From Pseudomonas sp. F(2018) (GTDB lineage Bacteria > Pseudomonadota > Gammaproteobacteria > Pseudomonadales > Pseudomonadaceae): a DNA stretch of 64,000 nucleotides. The stretch is from the NCBI RefSeq assembly GCF_005508865.1, contig NZ_SCOM01000005.1, forward strand, positions 1 to 64,000. Direction: 5' to 3'. Below the pieces are notes generated by a model. It had not been told where the DNA came from. It worked only from the letters and a program-made list of their open reading frames with translations, and searched no databases. Of the stretch, positions 26,459 through 34,257 are shown in pieces (within the stretch, counting starts at the first letter, position 1; each line of letters opens with the position of its first letter). The position numbers were made by a program, and so were the translations under genes.

Positions 26459-28282
26459 ATGACCAAGCCTCTTAACCAGAAAAGAATCACCGTCACCGAT
26501 ACCATCCTGCGCGATGCCCACCAGTCGCTGATCGCCACGCGCATGCGCACCGAAGACATGCTGCCGATCTGCGACAAGCTGGACAAGGTCGGCTACTGGT
26601 CCCTGGAAGTATGGGGCGGCGCCACCTTCGACGCCTGCGTGCGCTTCCTCAAGGAAGACCCCTGGGAGCGCCTGCGCAAGTTCAAGGCCGCGCTGCCCAA
26701 CACCCGCCTGCAGATGCTCCTGCGCGGGCAGAACCTGCTCGGCTATCGCCACTACAGCGACGACGTGGTGCGTGCCTTCGTGGCCAAGGCCGCGGTCAAC
26801 GGCATCGATGTGTTCCGCATCTTCGACGCGATGAACGACGTACGTAACCTGCGCGTCTCCATCGAGGCGGTGAAGGCCGCCGGCAAGCACGCCCAGGGCA
26901 CCCTGAGCTACACCACCAGCCCGGTGCACACGGTCGAGGCCTACGTCACCCAGGCCAAGGCCATGCAGGCCATGGGCATCGACTCCATCGCGATCAAGGA
27001 CATGGCCGGCCTGCTCACCCCGTTCGCCACCGCCGAGCTGGTCAAGGCGCTGAAGGCCGAGGTCGACCTGCCGGTGTTCGTGCACAGCCACGACACCGCT
27101 GGCATGGGCTCGATGTGCCAGCTCAAGGCCATCGAGGCCGGCGCCGACCATATCGACACCGCCATCTCCAGCTTCGCCTGGGGTACTAGCCACCCGGGCA
27201 CCGAGTCGATGGTCGCCGCCCTGCGCGGCAGCGAGTACGACACCGGCCTGGACCTGGCGCTGATCCAGGAGATCGGCATGTACTTCCACGCCGTGCGCAA
27301 GAAGTACCACCAGTTCGAGAGCGAATTCACCGCCGTCGACACTCGCGTGCAGGTCAACCAGGTGCCGGGCGGCATGATGTCCAACCTGGCCAACCAGCTG
27401 AAGGAGCAGGGCGCGCTCAACCGCATCAACGAAGTGTTCGCCGAGATCCCGCGGGTGCGCGAAGACCTCGGCTTCCCGCCGCTGGTGACGCCGACCTCGC
27501 AGATCGTCGGCACCCAGGCGGTGTTCAACGTGCTGGCCGGCGAGCGCTACAAGACCATCACCAACGAGGTGAAGCTGTACCTGCAGGGCCGCTACGGCAA
27601 AGCGCCGGGCAAGGTCAACGAGGCGCTGCGCAAGCAGGCCATCGGCAGCGAGGAAGTGATCGACGTACGCCCGGCCGACCTGCTCAAGCCGGAGATGGCC
27701 AAGCTGCGCGAAGAAATCGGCACCCTGGCCAAGTCCGAAGAGGACGTGCTGACCTACGCCATGTTCCCCGACATCGGCCGCAAGTTCCTCGAGGAGCGCG
27801 CCGCCGGCACCCTGACTCCGGAAGTGCTGCTGCCGATTCCCGAGGCTGGCGGCGTGGCGCCTGTCGGTGGTGGCGGCGTGCCGACCGAGTTCGTGGTCGA
27901 TGTGCATGGCGAGAGCTACCGCGTGGACATCACCGGCGTGGGCGTCAAGGGTGACGGCAAGCGCCACTTCTACCTGTCCATCGACGGCATGCCGGAAGAA
28001 GTGGTGTTCGAGCCGCTCAACGACTTCGTCGCCGGTGGCTCCGGCAGCAAGCGCAAGAGCGCCAGTGCCCCGGGCGACGTGTCCACCACCATGCCGGGCA
28101 ACATCGTCGACGTGCTGGTGAAAGAGGGCGATCAGGTCAAGGCCGGCCAGGCTGTGCTGATCACCGAAGCGATGAAGATGGAAACCGAAGTGCAGGCGCC
28201 GATCGCCGGTACCGTCAAGGCCATCCACGTGGCCAAGGGCGACCGGGTCAACCCGGGCGAAGTGCTGGTGGAAATCGCCTGA
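26459..28282 (+). CDS. pycB: pyruvate carboxylase subunit B / oxaloacetate decarboxylase alpha-type carboxyltransferase
   Basis: The 607-residue protein has an N-terminal carboxyltransferase TIM barrel (DTILRDAHQSLIATRMRTEDM near 14-34, metal-site HSHDTAGMG), a PYC-OADA domain, and a C-terminal biotinyl domain with biotinylated Lys573 in EAMKMETEV. It transfers CO2 from biotin to pyruvate. No membrane OadB/OadG partners are nearby, so it works in the anaplerotic direction with subunit A rather than as a sodium pump. A strong terminator follows 24 bp after the stop. Confidence 0.93.
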   Translation: MTKPLNQKRITVTDTILRDAHQSLIATRMRTEDMLPICDKLDKVGYWSLEVWGGATFDACVRFLKEDPWERLRKFKAALPNTRLQMLLRGQNLLGYRHYSDDVVRAFVAKAAVNGIDVFRIFDAMNDVRNLRVSIEAVKAAGKHAQGTLSYTTSPVHTVEAYVTQAKAMQAMGIDSIAIKDMAGLLTPFATAELVKALKAEVDLPVFVHSHDTAGMGSMCQLKAIEAGADHIDTAISSFAWGTSHPGTESMVAALRGSEYDTGLDLALIQEIGMYFHAVRKKYHQFESEFTAVDTRVQVNQVPGGMMSNLANQLKEQGALNRINEVFAEIPRVREDLGFPPLVTPTSQIVGTQAVFNVLAGERYKTITNEVKLYLQGRYGKAPGKVNEALRKQAIGSEEVIDVRPADLLKPEMAKLREEIGTLAKSEEDVLTYAMFPDIGRKFLEERAAGTLTPEVLLPIPEAGGVAPVGGGGVPTEFVVDVHGESYRVDITGVGVKGDGKRHFYLSIDGMPEEVVFEPLNDFVAGGSGSKRKSASAPGDVSTTMPGNIVDVLVKEGDQVKAGQAVLITEAMKMETEVQAPIAGTVKAIHVAKGDRVNPGEVLVEIA

Positions 28283-28306
28283 CGGCGTAACGAGTAAGTC
28301 CCACTG

Positions 28307-28331
28307 GGGGAGCCATGTGCTCCCCTTTTTT
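28307..28331 (+). terminator. intrinsic terminator of pycAB
   Basis: GGGGAGC, CATGT loop, GCTCCCC is followed by six T, 24 bp after the pycB stop. Confidence 0.88.
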
Positions 28332-28340
28332 ATGGGGTGC

Positions 28341-28736
28341 TCAGTTGTGCATGCGGTAGGCGCGGCGCAGGGTGATCAGGTCCTGCTTGGTGCAGGCCTG
28401 GGGTTCGGCGCCGGTCAGGTCGTAGCAGCGGTAGCGGAAGCCCATCGGCCAGTAGGCGATGGCGACCGGCGGCCAGAAGATCGAGGCCACCCGGAAGCGC
28501 GTGCGCAGCTTGCCGTTCTGGAGGGTGTTGGCCTGCTCGTCCTGCAGGCGATACGGCACGCCACCTGCGGCGCCCCAGGAGAACGGGCGGGTCTTCACCA
28601 GGCCGTAGTTGTTCTCGATCTGGCGCTCGTTGATGACCAGGGTGCTGTTTTGCGGCAGTTTGAACCAGGCTTTCGCAGAGCAGCCGGCCATGGCGAGAGC
28701 GGCCGCGAGCAGGGCGGCGGACTTGAGTGGAGACAT
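28341..28736 (-). CDS. lipoprotein of unknown function
   Basis: The 131-residue product has a lipoprotein signal peptide with lipobox AMAGC (Cys19). The mature part has a conserved-looking core (YGLVKTRPFSWGAAGGVPYRL, with FWPPVAIAYWPMGFRYRCYDL) and one Cys pair that could form a disulphide (RYRCYDL, PQACTKQ). I do not recognise a family. It is convergent with pycB. Confidence 0.65.
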   Translation of the reverse strand: MSPLKSAALLAAALAMAGCSAKAWFKLPQNSTLVINERQIENNYGLVKTRPFSWGAAGGVPYRLQDEQANTLQNGKLRTRFRVASIFWPPVAIAYWPMGFRYRCYDLTGAEPQACTKQDLITLRRAYRMHN

Positions 28737-28836
28737 CTCTACTTCCTTGTACTTCTGGATGGCAGATTGCCGCTACCGCGGCGGCGCGCACTATATCGGC
28801 TTGCCTGCGGCTTGGCGATGTCAGAACGACGGGCAC

Positions 28837-28861
28837 AAAAAAGGGAAGCGCTCGGCTTCCC
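28837..28861 (-). terminator. intrinsic terminator of the DUF1127 gene
   Basis: On the minus strand GGGAAGC, 5-nt loop, GCTTCCC is followed by six T, about 25 bp past the stop at 28886. Confidence 0.85.
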
Positions 28862-28885
28862 TTCGATACGGCGTGCTGGTACGAC

Positions 28886-29101
28886 TCAGCGCCAGAACGG
28901 CTTGCTCACTTCAACCGCGCGGTCGTAGGTGCTGATGCCGGCGTCGGTGAGCAGGCGCTCGTCCAGGCGGGCCAGCTCGCGACGGCTGGTGATGCGACGC
29001 TGCCACAGCAGCAGGGTGCCCAGTACGCGCAGGGGCAGGTGACCGCCGCTGGCCGGGGATTGTTGTTGGAACATGAGGTCGGAACTGAGTGTGCGTTCCA
29101 T
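28886..29101 (-). CDS. DUF1127 small protein
   Basis: The 71-residue protein carries the DUF1127 motif in its C-terminal half (RRELARLDERLLTDAGIS followed by an Arg-rich end). Such proteins are short, basic and often stress- or phosphate-induced; some bind RNA. The ATG has AGGAAG upstream. It has its own terminator and a long upstream region containing three AACTGT-type half-sites. Confidence 0.82.
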   Translation of the reverse strand: MERTLSSDLMFQQQSPASGGHLPLRVLGTLLLWQRRITSRRELARLDERLLTDAGISTYDRAVEVSKPFWR

Positions 29102-29491
29102 GGTGGTGCTTCCTTCCGCTGTCGAGCGGGGTTAGATGGTGTCCTACTGGAAGCACATTTTCCTGACTGCACAGTCGATTTTGTAGGCACAGCTGGGCTA
29201 AATTGCAGGGCTATTAGTTAGGCGGCTTGGTAACTGTTCTGCTCCTGTGACAGCAACTGTACTGGTCATCCGTGGAAGATCGCGGAGAAACAAGATTCGC
29301 GTGATTAATCCCTGACAACGTCTTTCAGAACGGCACCTTTCTACAGGTACAGTTATTTTAGAATCCCGGTAGCCGACCAATCTGTTATTGCCGGAAGACA
29401 AGCCCACGAAGCCCGTTTTTCCGGCCTCATCCTCCGCTTCTGGCGCCGTCGCGCGACCTAGAATAATCGGTGATCCCACAAGGAAATCTTC
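29102..29491. other. long intergenic region with AACTGT half-sites
   Basis: This 390-bp gap between the divergent DUF1127 and threonine aldolase genes is AT-richer than its neighbours. It contains AACTGTTCTG (29232-29241) and AACTGTACTG (29255-29264) as direct repeats 23 bp apart, and an inverted CAGGTACAGTT at 29344-29354. It presumably carries both promoters. No RNA gene was recognised. Confidence 0.45.
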
Positions 29492-30529
29492 ATGACCGAC
29501 CAGACCCAGCAATTCGCCAGCGACAACTATTCCGGCATCTGCCCGGAAGCCTGGGCCGCCATGGCCGAGGCCAATCGCGGGCACCAGCGCGCCTACGGCG
29601 AGGACGAATGGACGGCTCGCGCCTCCGACCAGTTCCGCCAGCTGTTCGAGACCGACTGCGAGGTGTTCTTCGCCTTCAACGGCACGGCGGCCAACTCCCT
29701 GGCCCTGTCATCGCTGTGCCAGAGCTACCACAGCGTGATCTGCTCGGAGACCGCCCACGTCGAGACCGACGAGTGCGGCGCCCCGGAGTTCTTCTCCAAC
29801 GGCTCCAAACTGCTCACCGCGCGCACCGAGCAGGGCAAGCTGACTCCGGCCTCGATCCGCGAGGTGGCGCTCAAGCGCCAGGACATCCACTACCCGAAAC
29901 CGCGCGTGGTGACCCTGACCCAGGCCACCGAGGTCGGCACCGTCTACCGCCCCGAGGAAGTGCGGGCGATCAGCCAGGTGTGCAAGGAACTCAAGCTCAA
30001 CCTGCACATGGACGGCGCGCGTTTCTCCAACGCCTGTGCCTCGCTCGGCTGCAGCCCGGCCGAGCTGACCTGGAAGGCCGGCGTCGACGTGCTGTGCTTC
30101 GGCGGCACCAAGAACGGCATGGCGGTGGGCGAGGCCATCCTGTTCTTCAACAAGGCTCTGGCCGAAGACTTCGACTACCGCTGCAAGCAGGCCGGCCAGC
30201 TGGCCTCGAAGATGCGCTTCCTCTCGGCGCCCTGGGTCGGCCTGCTGCAGGACGACGCCTGGCTGCGCTACGCCAACCACGCCAACCGCTGCGCGCGCCT
30301 GCTGGCCGAGCTGGTGGCCGACGTGCCCGGCGTCAGCCTGATGTTCCCGGTGGAGGCCAACGGCGTGTTCCTGCAGCTCTCCGAGCCGGCTATCCAGCGC
30401 CTGACCGGCTGGGGCTGGCGCTTCTACACCTTTATCGGCGCCGGCGGCGCGCGATTCATGTGTTCCTGGGATACCGAAGAGGCGCGGGTGCGCGAGCTGG
30501 CGGCGGACATTCGTCGGGCCATGGCCTGA
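29492..30529 (+). CDS. ltaE: low-specificity L-threonine aldolase
   Basis: The 345-residue PLP enzyme cleaves L-threonine or L-allo-threonine to glycine and acetaldehyde. The PLP Lys is about residue 207 in CFGGTKNGMAVGEA, with LHMDGARFSNA (171-181) as the cofactor-binding Asp-Arg region. Length and sequence match the Pseudomonas enzyme. The start ATG has AAGGAAA upstream. The gene stands alone ahead of the HDOD gene. Confidence 0.93.
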   Translation: MTDQTQQFASDNYSGICPEAWAAMAEANRGHQRAYGEDEWTARASDQFRQLFETDCEVFFAFNGTAANSLALSSLCQSYHSVICSETAHVETDECGAPEFFSNGSKLLTARTEQGKLTPASIREVALKRQDIHYPKPRVVTLTQATEVGTVYRPEEVRAISQVCKELKLNLHMDGARFSNACASLGCSPAELTWKAGVDVLCFGGTKNGMAVGEAILFFNKALAEDFDYRCKQAGQLASKMRFLSAPWVGLLQDDAWLRYANHANRCARLLAELVADVPGVSLMFPVEANGVFLQLSEPAIQRLTGWGWRFYTFIGAGGARFMCSWDTEEARVRELAADIRRAMA

Positions 30530-30622
30530 ACACCGACGAAAGGCAGGGTATGGCGAGGTGGGGCTGACTAAGGTTTTCAGTCCCACTGCCCCAACTTTCC
30601 GCTTCGCCGGAGAACCACCCTC

Positions 30623-31447
30623 ATGGACATCAACAACCTCTTCGAGCAGCTACATAGCCTGCCCAGCATCCCCAAGGTCGCCCAGGACCTGATCCAGCAG
30701 TTCGACAACCCCAACACCAACCTCGACGCCGTTGCGCGCAACATCAACCTCGATCCGGTGATCGCCGCCAAGGTGCTGCGCCTGGCCAATTCGGCACGCT
30801 TTCGTGGCGCCCGCGAGGCGCACAGCGTCGAGGACGCCGCCTCGCGCCTGGGCTTCAACACCCTGCGCACGCTGGTGCTGGCCTCGGCGGTGACCGGCGC
30901 CTTCAAGACCGACTCCGGTTTCGACCTCAAGGCCTTCTGGCTGCACAGCTTCCAGGTGGCGAGCATTTGCCGGCTGCTGGCCAAGACCCGTGGCGTGGCG
31001 ATGGAGACGGCCTTCACCTGCGGCATGATGCACAACATCGGCGAGCTGCTGATCCAGACCGGCGCGCCGGAACTGGCCGCCCGGCTCAACCGCAGCGGCA
31101 AGACCGACGCCGCTGGGCGCGTGGCGCTGGAGACCCTGCAGCTGGGCTTCGGTTTCCCCGAGGTGGGCGCCGAGTTGGCGCGGCGCTGGCAGCTGCCGGA
31201 GGTAATCCAGCAGGCCATCGCCCTGCAGACCCGCCCGCACCAGGCGCCGGCGGACATGCCGCTGCCGCGGCTGGTGGCTCAGGCCGTGCTGATCGCCGAG
31301 GCGCTGCGCCTGCATAACGGTGATCTGGGCAAGACCCGCGAGGAGCTGGACAGCCCGCTGTGCGAAGGCATCGACCTGGACGCGCTGTTCGACAAGCTGC
31401 CCGAGGTACTGGAGGCCGACAAGGGCTTCAGCCAGCTGCTCGACTGA
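30623..31447 (+). CDS. HDOD-domain signalling protein
   Basis: The 274-residue protein is almost entirely an HDOD domain (about 8-215): LPSIPKVAQDLIQQF, INLDPVIAAKVLRLANSARF, LGFNTLRTLVLASAV, and CGMMHNIGELLI where a catalytic HD would lie in true phosphohydrolases. HDOD proteins lack a full HD catalytic set and act in signalling, often with c-di-GMP or two-component modules. It has no attached receiver or GGDEF domain. The partner is unknown. Confidence 0.88.
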   Translation: MDINNLFEQLHSLPSIPKVAQDLIQQFDNPNTNLDAVARNINLDPVIAAKVLRLANSARFRGAREAHSVEDAASRLGFNTLRTLVLASAVTGAFKTDSGFDLKAFWLHSFQVASICRLLAKTRGVAMETAFTCGMMHNIGELLIQTGAPELAARLNRSGKTDAAGRVALETLQLGFGFPEVGAELARRWQLPEVIQQAIALQTRPHQAPADMPLPRLVAQAVLIAEALRLHNGDLGKTREELDSPLCEGIDLDALFDKLPEVLEADKGFSQLLD

Positions 31448-31493
31448 CGCGCCTGGCCGCCGGTGCGCTGGCACTGGCGGCCATGTCGAGCGT

Positions 31494-31832
31494 TTACCCT
31501 TCCTGTTCCGCGGTTTCCGCTTCCTCGACCTTGTCCTCTTCCGCAGCCTCCTGGCAGGCGCCCGTGGCGCCTTCCTTGCCGGTGGAGGACACCGCGGACG
31601 AGCCGTCGGCCTTGAGGCTGATGGCGATGGTCACGCCTTCGCCCCTGGCCTCGTAGTACTGCTCGCTGAACTTGCTCAGGGTGGCCGGCTTGTCGTTGAT
31701 ATGCACCGGGCCGCCGGCCTCGGCGCGCACGTTGAGTTCGCCGGGGCAGGTGACGTCGAACTTCGGCAGGCTGGCGGCGTTGGCCGCACCGGTGGCGGCG
31801 AGCAGGGCAGTGGTGATCAGCAGTTTGTTCAT
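31494..31832 (-). CDS. exported small protein with acidic tail
   Basis: The 112-residue product has a Sec signal peptide (MNKLLITTALLAATGAANA) and a mature domain with two Cys that may pair (DVTCPGEL, TGACQEA). The C-terminal 15 residues are almost all acidic (EEDKVEEAETAEQEG). The ATG follows AGGAGC. I do not recognise a family. It lies between the HDOD gene and the tandem-LuxR regulator. Confidence 0.65.
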   Translation of the reverse strand: MNKLLITTALLAATGAANAASLPKFDVTCPGELNVRAEAGGPVHINDKPATLSKFSEQYYEARGEGVTIAISLKADGSSAVSSTGKEGATGACQEAAEEDKVEEAETAEQEG

Positions 31833-31885
31833 GAGGGTGCTCCTGGCAGGGATAGGCGTTCGATGGGGCGCCTGCGTTCTCCTGA

Positions 31886-32422
31886 TCAGTGAGCTAAGAA
31901 GCCGCCGGCTGGCTTGTCCAACCCGCGCGGCGCTTGCCGATGGGCTGCAGGCAGTAGCCAGCGCAGCAGGTGCGGCGGTAACTCGATAGGCCGCCGCTGT
32001 GGTGGTCGCACCAGGGGCAGCGCCAGTTCGCCGGCGGCCAGGGCGGCGAACAACAAGGCGCAGACATTGCTCGCCCGTAACTTGCTTTGCATATTGCCGC
32101 GATGTTTGCGCACGGTCAGGTCGCTGATGCCCAGTTCCCGGGCCACCTGTTTATCGCTGAGTCCTTCGGCGAATAAATGAATGATCTCCAGTTCGCGCTC
32201 GCTTAATACCGGGGGCAAGTTTCGCCTGGCAGTAAGTTCGCCGAATCGTTCGAAGTAATAAATAACCAGCTGCGCCGACTTATGCAGGCCGAGTTTGCGC
32301 TGCAAGTTCTCCCGGTGTTTATGCGCGGTACTCAGCGATATTGCCAGCGCCGCGGCGATGTCGCGGTCGGTCGCGCCCCTGGCGATCAGCTCTAGTGCCT
32401 GTATTTCGCGAGTCGTCAGCAC
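31886..32422 (-). CDS. regulator with two LuxR-type HTH domains and no receiver
   Basis: The 178-residue protein contains two GerE/LuxR helix-turn-helix domains in series: about 2-60 (LTTREIQALELIARGATDRD, then STAHKHRENLQRKLGL) and about 71-130 (LSERELEIIHLFAEGLSDKQ, then LTVRKHRGNMQSKLRA). There is no receiver or ligand domain, and the last 45 residues are Pro/Arg-rich. Two DNA-binding units in one chain suggest binding of a palindrome as a monomer or of tandem sites. The GTG start follows an in-frame stop and AGGACAGG. It is divergent from the orphan operon at 32662, with palindrome GGAAGTACTTCC between them. Confidence 0.82.
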   Translation of the reverse strand: MLTTREIQALELIARGATDRDIAAALAISLSTAHKHRENLQRKLGLHKSAQLVIYYFERFGELTARRNLPPVLSERELEIIHLFAEGLSDKQVARELGISDLTVRKHRGNMQSKLRASNVCALLFAALAAGELALPLVRPPQRRPIELPPHLLRWLLPAAHRQAPRGLDKPAGGFLAH

Positions 32423-32486
32423 ATCCCTGTCCTGTCAGAGAAGGAGAGGGATCGACCTTAGTTTTCGGGCGGCGAATATCCGATAC

Positions 32487-32498
32487 GGAAGTACTTCC
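32487..32498. promoter_or_regulatory. palindrome GGAAGTACTTCC in divergent promoter
   Basis: A perfect 12-bp palindrome 65 bp upstream of the tandem-LuxR gene and about 164 bp upstream of the divergent gene. Size and symmetry suit a LuxR-type HTH dimer or tandem domain; binding is inferred. Confidence 0.5.
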
Positions 32499-32609
32499 CA
32501 CGTGATACCGAATTTGCCCAATACCTGATTAACCGGTGCATCGACAGCATGGGAGCGTCGATTGACTCATGGCCGCCAAATGGAACTTGAGTTGCGCAGT
32601 TCGACGTAC

Positions 32610-32631
32610 GCGCCGCGAGTTATAGCGGCGC
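32610..32631 (+). other. hairpin in the leader of the orphan operon
   Basis: GCGCCGC, 8-nt loop, GCGGCGC lies 30 bp upstream of the start at 32662 and before the AAGGA site. It could stabilise or gate translation of the leader. Confidence 0.35.
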
Positions 32632-32661
32632 CTCCATATAAATCACTGCAAGGACACAGTC

Positions 32662-33723
32662 ATGAATTGGAACCGTACGTTTACCGATCTGATCCGCGCC
32701 GGGCGCGCGGCCTACTGGGGCAACTGGACCCTCGATCCGAAGATCAAGGTCGGCGCCGTTGGCATCGTCTCGCCGGATACCGGCGACTTCACCCTGGTGC
32801 AGGAGTCCACCCCCGGCCTGGCCATCAGCGAGCGCGGCATTCCCAACCAGTGGAAGCTGGCCTCGAGCAACGTCAAGCGCAGCCAGGCCGCGGTCCAGCT
32901 GGACGGCTCGGGCACCGATCCGGAATCGGGCACCAAGGGTAGCGTCGGCACCGAGATCACTTGGGACTTCGCCACCGTCGGTTCCATCGCCTCGGAGTTC
33001 GGCATCGCCAACGAGAGCTTCATCAGCGATCTCACCGCCCTGTCCAAGGCCGACACCCTGAGCTGGCTGGCCCAGCAGGCCGCCTCGGTGAGCATGGGCA
33101 GCGCCGGCAACATCGCCCAGGGCTTCGGCGTGGTCACCAGCGTCATCTACGCCAACAGCGGCCTCAACCTCGGCTCCCAGGACAACAGCTCGTCCTTCTC
33201 CATCACCGGTGAAGCCAGCGCGGTGCAGGACATGGTGGCCGGCGCCAATGCCAAGGGCTCGTACAGCTCCACCAAGGAGAGCAAGCAGGTCGACCAGCAC
33301 CTGTGGCCGTCCACGCCGAACAAGGAAGCCGGCGGCGCGATCCCGATCGCGTACACCTTCGCCTCGTACGACGGCACCCTGCTGATCCCCAACTGGATCA
33401 ACCGCCTGGGCTCGCTGCAGATCCTGTTCAACAACAAGCCGGGCTGCACCTACATCACCAATATCAACCTCAGCTACGACACCCCGCAGGGCAAGAAGAA
33501 CGAGTCCTTCTCGCTGAGCGGTGGCCTGTCCAAGACCGTCGCCAACATCCCGCTGAGCGCCACCAACATCGTCGCCGACGTCAGCTTCAAGGGCGTGATC
33601 AACAGCGACAAGTACAGCTTCAAGTGGCCGAGCCCGCTGGGCCAGTGGCTGACCGGCCAGCGCGAGATCGAGATGACCGGCGTCTGGCCGGGGCAGACCC
33701 ACGCGCGCGATATCGCGCTGTGA
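32662..33723 (+). CDS. 353-residue protein of unknown family
   Basis: I do not recognise this protein. It starts at an ATG with AAGGA 7 nt upstream, has no signal peptide and no clear membrane helix. The N-terminus (MNWNRTFTDLIRAGRAAYWG) is helical, followed by a long region rich in Ser, Thr, Gly and alternating polar/apolar residues, which suggests a mostly beta protein. The C-terminal hundred residues (from ILFNNKPGCTYITNINLSYD) look like a beta-sandwich and include the only Cys. A pore-forming or structural role would fit such a composition but is speculation. It is followed after 63 bp by a small exported protein and is divergent from the tandem-LuxR regulator. Confidence 0.75.
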   Translation: MNWNRTFTDLIRAGRAAYWGNWTLDPKIKVGAVGIVSPDTGDFTLVQESTPGLAISERGIPNQWKLASSNVKRSQAAVQLDGSGTDPESGTKGSVGTEITWDFATVGSIASEFGIANESFISDLTALSKADTLSWLAQQAASVSMGSAGNIAQGFGVVTSVIYANSGLNLGSQDNSSSFSITGEASAVQDMVAGANAKGSYSSTKESKQVDQHLWPSTPNKEAGGAIPIAYTFASYDGTLLIPNWINRLGSLQILFNNKPGCTYITNINLSYDTPQGKKNESFSLSGGLSKTVANIPLSATNIVADVSFKGVINSDKYSFKWPSPLGQWLTGQREIEMTGVWPGQTHARDIAL

Positions 33724-33786
33724 GCCGGGCGCGGAAGGCCCGCGGTCGGGCGCTTCCGTGCACACCAAGCAATGGAGGATGAACCC

Positions 33787-34200
33787 ATGAATGCATTTAT
33801 CGAGACCCACAAGTACCTGGCCGCCGCCATCCTGTTCGCCGCGCTGTGCGCCGGCAGCGTGTCTTCGGCGCATGCGGAGGATGTCGCCAAGGGCGTGCTG
33901 ATCGTACGTGGCGATGCCCACGGCGCCAGTCCCAACGAGAAGGACAATTACAAGAACGAGACGGTCAACGACAATCTTCTGGAAGGGGTGTCCGTGCTGT
34001 GTGCCAGCAAGGGCAACCAGACCGCCGCGGCCCTAGTCCTCACGGACACCACCCGTACCTGGGGTGGCTACATGAGCAGCAGTACCACCACCGTGATCAA
34101 TCTTGGCGGCAAGGTGGTGAAGAATGCGCAGCCGGGCAATCCCAATCACTGCCTGATCAATGGCCTGACGCTGGGCCAGATCAAAGGCATCTGGCACTGA
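33787..34200 (+). CDS. exported small protein partnered with the 353-residue protein
   Basis: The 137-residue product has a signal peptide (hydrophobic core YLAAAILFAALCAGSV, cleavage after AHA near 30). The mature part has two Cys (VSVLCASKG, NPNHCLING) likely to form one disulphide. The ATG at 33787 has GGAGG 7 nt upstream, better than the earlier in-frame ATG at 33772. It probably shares a transcript with the preceding gene and ends at a strong terminator. Family unknown; it could be a partner, chaperone or inhibitor of the larger protein. Confidence 0.75.
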   Translation: MNAFIETHKYLAAAILFAALCAGSVSSAHAEDVAKGVLIVRGDAHGASPNEKDNYKNETVNDNLLEGVSVLCASKGNQTAAALVLTDTTRTWGGYMSSSTTTVINLGGKVVKNAQPGNPNHCLINGLTLGQIKGIWH

Positions 34201-34216
34201 GCTCCCGCGCCAAAGA

Positions 34217-34244
34217 AAAGACCGGCCAGGCGGCCGGTCTTTTT
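34217..34244. terminator. bidirectional terminator
   Basis: AAAGACCGGCC, AGGC loop, GGCCGGTCTTTTT serves both the orphan operon (plus) and the polyamine-binding protein gene (minus), whose stop is 14 bp away. Confidence 0.88.
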
Positions 34245-34257
34245 CTATGCGGGCGGC

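Noticed and set aside
26459..28282. sodium-pumping oxaloacetate decarboxylase alpha subunit
   Set aside because: No oadB or oadG genes nearby, and the gene is paired with a biotin carboxylase subunit.
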